Part shown: one piece after another, positions 1-10,300 of the stretch
Position numbering within the stretch: position 1 is the stretch's first letter
Layout: each line of letters starts with the position of its first letter
Assembly (NCBI GenBank): GCA_037893245.1
Contig: JBAIAA010000436.1
Coordinates: forward strand, 744,001 to 808,000
Reading direction: 5' to 3'
DNA: 64,000 bases
Origin: Crossaster papposus
Lineage: Eukaryota > Echinodermata > Asteroidea > Velatida > Solasteridae
The notes under the pieces: model-generated
The model's input: the letters and a program-made list of their open reading frames with translations, nothing else
The model's database searches: none
What the model was told of the DNA's origin: nothing
Program-made: the position numbers and the translations under genes

Positions 1-636
1 CAACCCGTTGTCAAACAGAAAGCTGTTTTAAGGGAGCCTGATATTAAGCCCCGCAAACGCTCTGGCCGTAAAAGGTACATCAACCCGGACAAGGTCAGTC
101 GCCTGCGATACCTCATCCTTCTGTCGCCTCTGATTTTGTCGGATGGCGATGATAGTGAGAGTGAGGAGAGTGACGTAGAGCTTAATGAGTACGGCGAGGT
201 CAAGCAGGACTACCCCTTGGGCCGGCTGCCCGACTACATCGTGGCCCAAATCTTCTGCAACCTGGAAACCAAGGACCTGGCTGCCCTCAAGTGCGCTTGT
301 AAGGATTTCAAATGGCTGATTGAGCGGTTTGACATCAAGGGCCATGACTCGCGTTGGTCGGAGGAGCTGTTGTATCGAGAAGACCCATGCATGCAGTGTG
401 GCAAGATCCGGGATCCCCGGGGCGATGTCTCGCTGTGCCGCTGGCATCCCAAGATCTACTACAAGAATGGAGAGATTGGCCGGCACTACTGGACCTGCTG
501 CTTTGCTGGAGAGGAGGAAGCACCGGGATGTGAGACCGCCCTCCATGACAACAAGTGGTCAGGGTCGCACTCCAGGCTGTGCAAGGTGCCTCGATCGTGG
601 AGACAGTATTGGAGGAGTTATCCCACAGATAGCTGA
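1..636 (+). CDS. FBXO34/46-like: F-box protein of the FBXO34/FBXO46 family, C-terminal part
   Basis: The frame is open from base 1 to a TGA at 634-636, so this is the last exon or part of it; the N-terminus lies outside the window. In order the 211 visible residues show a basic stretch (KPRKRSGRKR), an acidic Ser/Asp/Glu stretch, an F-box starting near YPLGRLPDYIVAQIF, and a Cys/Trp-rich tail. The tail carries SRW, YREDPCMQC, GDVSLCRWHPK, YWTCC and GLHDN-like motifs. As I recall the vertebrate proteins, this order and spacing is specific to the FBXO34/FBXO46 C-terminus (DSRW..DPCKQC..GDVSLCRWHPKPY..YWMCC..LHDN). F-box proteins recruit substrates to SKP1-CUL1 ubiquitin ligases; the substrate cannot be inferred. 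Vertebrates have two paralogues and an invertebrate probably has one, so I do not choose between the two names. Confidence 0.9.
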   Translation, partial: QPVVKQKAVLREPDIKPRKRSGRKRYINPDKVSRLRYLILLSPLILSDGDDSESEESDVELNEYGEVKQDYPLGRLPDYIVAQIFCNLETKDLAALKCACKDFKWLIERFDIKGHDSRWSEELLYREDPCMQCGKIRDPRGDVSLCRWHPKIYYKNGEIGRHYWTCCFAGEEEAPGCETALHDNKWSGSHSRLCKVPRSWRQYWRSYPTDS

Positions 637-2490
637 ATGTTTGCCTTTTAGAGTGACATTATTTTTTATAGTTTTTTCTGTTTGCAAATGGACTCTGTTT
701 TTAACCAGTTCGCGCTGGATTATTTTGGCATTTTGGGTCCGCCCAGGCATGGAATTGTTTTTCACAAACTTTGATCCGAGACGGGTTCAGGCTGCCACCT
801 GTGGGTAGCACATCCTGATATTTCCGGCCTCACTTGCTGCAAACCGGTCACTGACAAATATTTCCGGCCTTGCTCGTGACATGTTTATCCGTCATCTGTT
901 TTGAATTCAGGAAAAACTTTGCTTGTATACACGTCATCAGACGCGAACTGGTTAACCCTAACCTTCCTACATGTAGCTGCATCAAAATCCACCCCTTACT
1001 AATAGTAACTATGGAGTTAGAGTTAAAATATTTTGACTGTTTCATAGAGGACATAATGTAATGATGTGCTCGTTGACGTTGTTTAAATAAGAATTGAATT
1101 ATGCCTTTGAAAAAGCATGCAACAAATTTGGCATAAATAAGCACATGTAGTGTACATTATTGCGCGAGAAGCACAAATATTTTAAAAAGATTTAGTTTTA
1201 CTTTTTTTCATTTGGGAGTTCAGCACCCGTAGTTTGACTAGAAATTATTTTAACCTAACAAATTTGTGCTGGACTCCCGGTACCATCTTTTACAAATGTA
1301 CGTGTAATTATTTTTTCTTCAAGATTAAACATGTTGCCTTTGCCCAGTTCATATGAGTTCATATATCTTTTTGTATTAAAGTGATCGTTTTGCACTGGAC
1401 TTGGAAAATAAACCCAGAACATGGGCATTAGTGAGTGAATCAACAGCTCTGTATTGGAAGTATTGCATACCCTCAATCCACCTTTTTGGTGCTTCATAAG
1501 TAAACATGTAGGAAAAATTATCAGTATTTTTCTTCAACCAGTATTTTGTTTCATTCACAAGGTTCTCTATAAAGTAAGACAAGAGTTTGTTATCATAGTT
1601 TTATCTACACCGGTGTTGTGGTACAAGTTTTTACATTACTGTCAGTTTAACCTTGTTACAGTTTATCATGTTATTGTTATTTTATCAGTTGGTTGGTCAA
1701 ATTGACTTGTTTGGTACCCGTATGTATTACAATGGCTGCCATCAGAAAATTACAAGTGCCAGCAAAAATCTTGGTTTCCGATTGGCTTTTCTGTCACACT
1801 TTGCAGAATTTCCCCTTACTCCACTACCGGTAAGTTTTGTGAAAATTAATATGGAAAATGATGGATTCATCTCTTTGCAATCCAGTATTATTCAATGTGA
1901 TACAAAATATCACAAAGTGATTGCCCCCCGAAAATAGTGTTGAATGTTTGCGTGATTAATGACTACCTACAATCCTGCCTTTATGTGTGGTGTTGTTTTT
2001 TTAGGAATGTATTTATCTTGTAACGGCTACATTAAAATGTCAGGATAGCTTTCGTTCAAACTGCCACGCAAGGATTTATTTTTGTCCTAAAAATGTTATA
2101 AGAAAACGACATTCATGGAAATTAATGTACATGAGATTTGAGAAAGTTTAAGAATGCATTGTGTATCCTGAAAATAGTCTATCGTCCCGTAGTGCCTTTA
2201 ATATGGGAGATGTTTCATGTCATGGAATTTATGAAACCTGAGCTTCACTCCAGCCTTGCCTGTGATGTTCCTTATAATGTTTCTTATAATGTTTACAGAA
2301 TTAACCCCAATATTCTAATTTCAATATGATTTTGCACACACCCTCTGAGGAAGTTGGGGTTCATCAACATTTAAGTTTTTTGATAATCGATACCTGTACC
2401 AAGACATGAAGACACATCTGTAGTGAAGCCAAGGTTTACAAAATTGCCCTATTTTTGGATGTTGGGATTAGATTTGTGACACAAGGCCAT
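637..2490 (+). other. 3' UTR and downstream flank of the F-box gene
   Basis: No coding exon is recognisable on either strand. The stretch follows the F-box stop codon directly and must hold its 3' UTR, but I cannot fix the cleavage site. It contains one complete CCAGTTCGCGCC-type MITE at 701-955. The remainder is AT-rich single-copy-looking sequence. Confidence 0.5.
701..955. mobile_element. TTAA-flanked palindromic MITE, family A
   Basis: It starts TTAACCAGTTCGCGCTGG and ends with the inverted counterpart GCGCGAACTGGTTAA-like sequence. The body contains family landmarks seen in all copies: GATCCGAGACGGGTTCAGG, TATTTCCGGCC and CGTCATCNGTTTTGAAT. The TTAA at each end suggests a piggyBac-type target site. 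It lies in the F-box gene 3' UTR or flank. Confidence 0.85.
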
Positions 2491-2735
2491 ATGTGACTCA
2501 GCACATCAAAATCGGAAATAAGTCGGAAAATGACTTTTGAGACGTGTACATGGTAAGATTGTCATTTCATAAGCTTTCTAATGATGCCCAAAACACGCCT
2601 GTACTGTAACTCATAGCCAAAATGGAGGTACCGGCTTGAGATGGGTATCATTAGAAAACTAATGATATTTCCCTTCTTACCATGTACATATCTGTCATTT
2701 CTTGACTCATTCTTTATTTAAGTGCTGGGTCACAT
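2491..2735. mobile_element. Palindromic MITE with ATGTGAC ends
   Basis: The left end ATGTGACTCAGCAC is matched by GTGCTGGGTCACAT at the right end. Inner arms also pair: ACATGGTAAGA..TCATTTC with the inverted form near 2680, and CTTTCTAATGATG with its inverse. No coding capacity. Confidence 0.7.
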
Positions 2736-3151
2736 ATGTGACCCACCACCCCAAAACCAGGCTAAAGTCGAAATGTTTCATATGAGAGATTTTTATACCA
2801 TTGGATTGCTAGCATTTTAAGCTTTAAAATGATACATCACATGCACCAGTACCGCTATGGAATGAAAAGTAACGACGCCTCAAAAAGTGACATTTTGTTG
2901 CCGTTCGCGGCAACAAGTTTGCTCAATTTGAGTAATAGCAACGACAACAAAAATCAGGAGAAGGCCGATATTATCACTTTCGGGGATTTTTTAAAAGGTT
3001 TAAACATGAACAGCCTATAAATTTGAGTTTTAACTACCGATTTATGAAAAAAAATTAAAAATCGACCGGCAACACATTTTGTTGTGTACAATGCCATATC
3101 TCGAAATGGCATTTGCCAACTTCCGCCTGGTTTTGGCCTGGTGGATCACAT
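2736..3151. mobile_element. Palindromic MITE with ATGTGACCCACCA ends, abutting the previous one
   Basis: The left end ATGTGACCCACCACCCCAAA and inner CCAGGC pair with the right end GCCTGGTTTTGG..CCTGGTGGATCACAT. It begins at the base after the preceding ATGTGAC-type element ends. A 63-codon open frame inside it is an accident of the repeat. Confidence 0.65.
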
Positions 3152-3589
3152 ATCACAAAAAGCGACATTATACATGTAGGTGTTTTGAAGTACAATTAAA
3201 ACTGCCCTTTCTGAATGCTGCCTTTCAGCCATTGCCCTATCTGCAAAAATAATCCGACACGGTAAAATGTCAATTACCGAAAAAGTTCCTGGAATAAATC
3301 CTACTGTTGTAAGATGTCTCAAAATGGCGACACATATTTATATAAAAAGTAACCAAGACTCGCACCTTATATTGTATAAAATCTCTTGTTTATTTCAAAA
3401 CCAGATTTGTATAAAAAAAAGTATTTTGTTACATAGTTATATGTAGAGACGGCATCACGTTTATTTGAAAACAGTTTGGGGTTGCATTTGTACACTTTAT
3501 GCTATTAAATCTAAACAGCATTATCAAATGTATGTAAAATAAATAAAACACTACCACGTCTTCTGGCAATTTCTATTTGTGTTTGGCCT
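3152..3589. other. AT-rich spacer, nothing recognised
   Basis: No exon, tandem array or clear inverted repeat is seen here. It lies between the MITE pair and the 85-bp tandem array, downstream of both the F-box gene and MTO1. Confidence 0.4.
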
Positions 3590-4370
3590 AGAATTAATTA
3601 ATTAGGCTAACTATGTAATTATGCAATGCTAACTGTCTTTACATATTAATTTTGGGTCGATTTGAGACCTTTTTGGAAGAAATCATAGTTGGCCTAATAT
3701 TAATAAAAATGCAAGGCTAACCTCTTACAAATTACATTTTTGGGTTATTTGAGACCTTTGGGAAGAAATCATTTTTGGCCTAATTTTAATAAAAATGCAA
3801 GGCTAACCCCTTACAAATTAATTTTTGAGGTGATTTAAGACCATTTTGGAACAAATCATATTTGACCTCATACAAATGCAAGGCTAACCCCTTACAATTA
3901 ATTTTGGGAAGATTTGAGACATTTTTAGGACAAAATCATATTTGGCCTAATATTAATAAAAATGTAAGGCTAACCCCTTACAAATTATTTTTTGAGGTGA
4001 TTTGAGACCATTTTGGAACAAATCATATTTGACCTCATACGAATGCAAGGCTAACCCCTTACAAATTAATTTTTGAGGTGATTTAAGACCATTTTGGAAC
4101 AAATCATATTTGACCTCATACGAATGCAAGGCTAACCCCTTACAATTAATTTTGGGAAGATTTGAGACATTTTTAGGACAAAATCATATTTGGCCTAATA
4201 TTAATAAAAATGCAAGGCTAACCCCTTACAAATTATTTTTTGGGGATTTGAGACCTTTTCGGAACAACATAATATTATTGCAAGGCTAACCTCTTACAAA
4301 TTATTTTTTGGGAAGATTTGGTACATTTTTTGGAACAAATCCTGTTTAACCTAATTTTAATAAAAATAAT
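3590..4370. repeat. Tandem array of about nine 82-86 bp units
   Basis: Each unit carries CAAGGCTAACCCCTTACAAA, then TTTTTGAGGTGATTTGAGACC (split by variants) and ATTTTGGAACAAATCATATTTG. Units recur at about 3713, 3799, 3880, 3966, 4046, 4127, 4214 and 4285. AT-rich with no coding sense on either strand. Confidence 0.85.
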
Positions 4371-4828
4371 AATAACCTTGTATTTGTATTGGGCCAAAAT
4401 TTTGCTTCATGAAGCCACATACAGCGACAGAAGATGACAAAAACGGAAAGCATGACTTTTAAAAGGAAAGGCAAATATTAAACAACAGGACGGCAAACAG
4501 CGTTTTAGTTAGTTTGCAACTTAAACTTATTTGCAAATAAATAACATGGATATTAACAAAGCAAAGAATTACACAAAACGGGCAAAAATACAGAAATTAA
4601 GAAGCTGGCAAAAGGTTAATGAGCAAAAGTATAAGGCAATTATATTCCGCGAAATACCTTTTATAAGGAAACCACAGGACAGGTCCCGCCTAGCCAGTGC
4701 CAATAACAGCGCAGCTGTTGGACCAAGCTTCCCTGCACGCTGTAACGGATTAGAGGATTACATGGGTTCGTAACACTAGCTAATTGTGCAAATAGAGACC
4801 TTTTTCCACCAACTGTTAACAAGCATTG
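4371..4828. other. Spacer between two tandem arrays
   Basis: An 80-codon open frame on the plus strand has no recognisable domain and I do not call it a gene. Because MTO1 is read towards lower coordinates through the 74-bp array, its true 3' end could lie here, but no convincing poly(A) signal decides this. Confidence 0.35.
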
Positions 4829-7330
4829 CGTCTGTCTGTCTGTCTCTCTCGTCGCTTGACGTGGTACCGCAGTTGCAGCACGGCGGCAGGCGTCATTCCC
4901 TCAATGCGACTGTCTGTCTCTCTCGTCGCTTGACGTGGTACAGCAGTTGCAGCACGGCGGCAAGCGTCATTCCCTCAATGTGACTGTCTGTCTCTCTTGT
5001 CGCTTGACATGGTACAGCAGTTGCAGCACGGCGGCAGGCGTCATTCCTTCAATGTGACTGTCTGTCTCTCTTGTCGCTTGACATGGTACAGCAGTTGCAG
5101 CACGGCGGCAGGCGTCATTCCCTTAATGCGACTGTCTGTCTCTCTTGTCGCTTGACGTGGTACAGCAGTTGCAGCACGACGGCAGGGGTCATTACCTCAA
5201 TGCGACTGTCTGTCTCTCTCGTTGCTTGACGTGGTACAGCAGTTGCAGCACGGCGGCAGGCGTCATTCCCTCAATGTGACTGTCTGTCTCTCTCGTCGCT
5301 TGACGTGGTACAGCAGTTGCAGCACGGCGGCTTGCCTCAATGGGTCTGTCTGTCTTTCTCGTCGCTTGACGTGGTACAGCAGCTGCAGCACGGCAGCAGG
5401 CGTCATTCCCTCAATGTGACTGTCTGTCTCTCTTGTCGCTTGACATGGTACAGCAGTTGCAGCACGGCGGCAGGGGTCATTCTCTCAATGCGACTGTCTG
5501 TCTCTCTCGTTGCTTGACGTGGTACAGCAGTTGCAGCACGGCGGCAGGCGTCATTCCCTCAATGTGACTGTCTGTCTATCTCGTCGCTTGACGTGGTACA
5601 GCAGTTGCAGCACGGCGGCTTGCCTCAATGGGTCTGTCTGTCTTTCTCGTCGCTTGACGTGGTACAGCAGCTGCAGCACGGCAGCAGGCGTCATTCCCTC
5701 AATGTGACTGTCTGTCTCTCTTGTCGCTTGACATGGTACAGCAGTTGCAGCACGGCGGCAGGGGTCATTCCCTCAATGCGACTGTCCGTCTCTCTCGTTG
5801 CTTGACGTGGTACAGCAGTTGCAGCACGGCGGCAGGCGTCATTCCCTCAATGTGACTGTCTGTCTCTCTCGTCGCTTGACGTGGTACAGCAGTTGCAGCA
5901 CGGCGGCTTGCCTCAATGGGTCTGTCTGTCTTTCTCGTCGCTTGACGTGGTACAGCAGCTGCAGCACGGCAGCAGGCGTCATTCCCTCAATGTGACTGTC
6001 TGTCTCTCTTGTCGCTTGACATGGTACAGCAGTTGCAGCACGGCGACAGGCGTCATTCCCTCAATGTGACTGTCTGTCTCTCTTGTCGCTTGACATGGTA
6101 CAGCAGTTGCAGCACGGCGGCAGGCGTCATTCCCTTAATGCGACTGTCTGTCTCTCTTGTCGCTTGACGTGGTACAGCAGTTGCAGCACGGCGGCAGGGG
6201 TCATTCCCTCAATGCGACTGTCTGTCTCTCTCGTCGCTTGACGTGGTACAGCAGTTGCAGCACGGCGGCAAGCGTCATTCCCTCAATGTGACTGTCTGTC
6301 TCTCTTGTCGCTTGACGTGGTACAGCAGTTGCAGCACGGCGGCAGGCGTCATTCCCTCAATGTGACTGTCTGTCTCTCTCGTCGCTTGACGTGGTACAGC
6401 AGTTGCAGCACGGCGGCAGGCGTCATTCCCTCAATGCGACTGTCTGTCTCTCTCGTCGCTTGACGTGGTACAGCAGTTGCAGCACGGCGGCAGGCGTCAT
6501 TCCCTCAATGTGACTGTCTGTCTCTCTTGTCGCTTGACGTGGTACAGCAGTTGCAGCACGGCGGCAGGCGTCATTCCCTCAATGTGACTGTCTGTCTCTC
6601 TCGTCGCTTGACGTGGTACAGCAGTTGCAGCACGGCGGCAAGCGTCATTCCCTCAATGTGACTGTCTGTCTCTCTTGTCGCTTGACATGGTACAGCAGTT
6701 GCAGCACGGCGGCAGGCGTCATTCCCTCAATGTGACTGTCTGTCTCTCTTGTCGCTTGACGTGGTACAGCAGTTGCAGCACGGCGGCAGGCGTCATTCCC
6801 TCAATGCGACTGTCTGTCTCTCTCGTCGCTTGACGTGGTACAGCAGTTGCAGCACGGCGGCAAGCGTCATTCCCTCAATGTGACTGTCTGTCTCTCTCAT
6901 CGCTTGACGTGGTACAGCAGTTGCAGCACGGCGGCAAGCGTCATTCCCTCAATGTGACTGTCTGTCTCTCTCGTCGCTTGACGTGGTACAGCAGCTGCAG
7001 CACGGCGGCAGGCGTCATTCCCTCAATGTGACTGTCTGTCTCTCTTGTCGCTTGACGTGGTACAGCAGTTGCAGCACGGCGGCAGGCGTCATTCCCTCAA
7101 TGCGACTGTCTGTCTCTCTCGTCGCTTGACGTGGTACAGCAGTTGCAGCACGGCGGCAAGCGTCATTCCCTCAATGTGACTGTCTGTCTCTCTCATCGCT
7201 TGACGTGGTACAGCAGTTGCAGCACGGCGGCAAGCGTCATTCCCTCAATGTGACTGTCTGTCTCTCTTGTCGCTTCACGTGGTACAGCAGTTGCAGCACG
7301 GCGGCAGGCGTCATTCCCTCAATGCGACTT
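4829..7330 (-). repeat. Minisatellite made of copies of the MTO1 terminal exon
   Basis: About 34 head-to-tail units, mostly 74 bp, with some 66-bp units lacking the GCAGGCGTCATTCC region. On the minus strand each unit reads, in one frame, as a peptide with [17 protein letters not shown] followed by R/QERQT. That is the conserved C-terminus of MTO1/GidA proteins. The unit nearest the gene (7330 downward) is the actual last coding exon of MTO1. Because 74 is not a multiple of three, entering the second unit changes frame and meets TGA at 7237-7239. A 288-bp higher-order unit (three 74s plus one 66) is repeated three times between about 5222 and 6000. Units differ by single substitutions, for example CGACGAGAG against CGACAAGAG. 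Confidence 0.92.
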
Positions 7331-10300
7331 GCTGCTGCTAGCTGAAAAGAACCAAAAAGGAACAAGTTAAATAAAACTTGTCCATATTATATGTGACCCA
7401 CTTCATGATACCCCAGGAGCGGGTCAAATATGGGCTAAACATTTGTCACTCTTCCTACTGTTTCTTTTCGTTCGAACAAACGTGTCCATCGTCTTTTTGA
7501 TTGCACACAAAAAAAAATGCACAAAATGCAGATTTGGTTACCACGTCCCCCAGAGTCTTGTGTGCAATTATCTGTCGCGTTTATCCCATGAGAAAAAAAA
7601 CATCGCTGCACATGCGCAGTTAGAATACCGAACTGGCTTATTTTTATGTCCTTTTAGGAATCTTTAAATCCTCACCGTTTGAGGCCTTACTGCAGACAAC
7701 TTGGCCACTGCTTCTCTGGAAATGTTGACGCTGTTTGACCAACAGAAAAATGAAAATGAGAAGGAGTGAAATAAATACACCAAGCGACTTCAGTCCGTAA
7801 TGCCCCTTCAACCAGTTCGCGCCGGATGACGTATATAATCGCAAAGTTTTCCCCAGATTCAAAACGGATGACGCATAAACACGCCACGGGCAAGGCCGGA
7901 AATGTCTGTCAGCAGCGAGCAAGGCCGGAACTGCGTGGGTTCTTCCCAGCAATATCGGCCTGAACCCGCTTCGGATCGAATTTCTTTAAATATAATTCCG
8001 CCCCTCGCCTCGGTGATGTTAAAATAATCCCGGTGCGAACTGGTTAAAAGCCGTTTACGTAAACTGCTACAAAGACACTTTGGGAGGTCATTAGACATAG
8101 TGATTACTACACTACTCGATAATGCCAAGGTTTATTACAAGCTGGTAACCGCCCACCTGTCATAGTCGATATCAGTCGGTAGAACCAGTGATTCATCTCG
8201 CTTGACTTGATCAATGTCGGCCTGCTGTTGGCGTAGCAACGGCGCATAGATGCCTGAGCAGATATAAGAAAGATAATATTTAATTAAAATGAACTAAGTT
8301 GAAAACAGTTGAAAAATGTGTTTCCTGCAGCCGATTGCGCAAGCCCCGTCACAATTTATTGCGTAAGTTTGTTTTGCTGCGCAACATTTACGTGACGACA
8401 GTTTAATAAAAGTTTGACAGTGCATAAGTCCGCGGCTTATTTGCGCAGTCAATTTATGCCGCGCAAATTGTGGCAAAGCAACTAAATATCACCTGTTTTA
8501 CCAGCAAATCGAGATTGTAGTGGAGCCTGTCATTGCTCAACTTATTAAGATCGATAAATGACACTTAAAATTACTCTTTTACTTGTGACAGAATTTTTAG
8601 AGTTGCCACTTGATCTTGGATTAAAGTCGGACAAAACTATTTTGAAAATGGCGGGTGGAGACAATTAAACGACTGTTTCGTGAATGAACACAATTATACA
8701 CAAACAGTCGTCGTAAACTCTGTTTTTATCCTCGCCCAAGATGTTGAGATTTCTTAAAACGTTGCGCAGCTACGCAAAGTTACATGATATCGATCGTAAG
8801 TTTGTTGCGTAATTCCTACGCATGGCGTAAGCTACACACTTTTTTGTGTGAAATCAGCTGCTAAACTGTTTTCCTGTGTGAAAACATACAAAAACTTGGT
8901 GACATTTACTTGACCGAACTTGATTCCCGTCGTGATTCAATTGTTGGCGGTCTCCCAAATTGTCAGTATCTCTGTTCGAGGACGCTAGTCAGAAGTCAAA
9001 CACTAGAATGCCGTATGGCCAGGGGGATCACGCTCAATTTTACGATACAACCTGGGAAGCGACATTGTGGGGATCACTTAATGAGGGCAAGTTGGAGGGC
9101 GCAGGTTCGGGTCCCGCCTTGCCAATTTCTTTGTTCACTTTGAAATTGATGTAAATTTACCTAGTCTATTTCCCTTGTGGTGTATTTGTGATATAAGTCT
9201 CATGATGCGAACCAACCTTCAATCTTCAATCTCGCGGCAATATTCTCATCATCTGCGTACGTCGTCAGGTTAGGTGACATCATCGCTAGATGGTCCAGGG
9301 TAACAGCTGGGTATGTCAGCATGTCAAACGCACTGACCAAACAAAGCAAACAATCATAGTATAATCAGATATTATTTTTTCATACCAAATTTAATAAAAC
9401 AAATTTGTTTTGAATAAAAGTGAAACATTTGACAATTTTTACAAGATAGTTTTTGTTTTCAATTTCATTGCAGACATCAATGAAATCTGGGATAAGCTAT
9501 ATTATATCATGAAAAATAAAAATAGTTATATACTTGGGGATAACCTTTAGTTTGGGACATAGCCCCTCTGGTTCCGGTGATTTATCAAACCATGTACTCT
9601 TATAAGTTGTTTTTTTTATTTATGGAAATCAACCTTTTTGTTCATTAACCTGAAACTTTAGATATTAAAAATGTCATTTAAGAAGAAGAGAAAAGAAATT
9701 CAAATTCTGACAAAAAATGTTGAGCAGGCCATTACACGTTAATGCGTAGCGCGACTTACATTTTCTTACCTTTTCCCGTAGCGCGTCACAACTGGTTGAT
9801 CCACTGCTCAATTTGTAAACTTTTTTGATTACGAATTCAGCGCGAGTTTAGTCGTTGGATGTGAACCTACCTTATCTTGCCTGGGTTGGCCTCTGTCATT
9901 GAGGTTTCTACTCTAAGCTCTTCCAAGCCTCGTTTCCATTTGGACCGTGACAGTCGCACAGACTTCAGGACCTCCATCCCTTCCCGGAGTCTGTCGGCCG
10001 TTGACTGGGCTCTCTGGTATCTCTGACGACTCACACACCCAGCTTCAAAACCTGTCGCAAAGGTACCAATAAGGTGGCTGCATTAGCATGAGACGCGACT
10101 GTGCAGGCAAAGTAGACCAATCAAACCCTCGACCTTTTCACACTAGAGTCTCCGGTTTGACACGAAAGGCTGAAAACCTGCAGCGTTTCACACTTGAAAA
10201 TGTCAACCCTGTGCCAACCATCCATTAACCAGTTCGCGCCGGGATTATTTTAACATTACCGAGCCGAGGCGCAGGATTATTTTTAACGAAACTTGATCCA

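Noticed and set aside
5222-6069. Repeated plus-strand open frames with VVQQLQHGG
   Set aside because: These are antisense to the MTO1-exon units and recur only because the array repeats.
4829-7330. CRISPR-like regular repeats
   Set aside because: The units are contiguous with no unique spacers, the genome is animal, and the unit is a copied MTO1 exon.
7645-7730. Alternative reading of MTO1 exon 16 as a terminal exon ending in [10 protein letters not shown]
   Set aside because: That frame does not fit the phase of exon 15; the phase-correct frame gives [18 protein letters not shown], which matches the family and ends at a GTGAGG donor.
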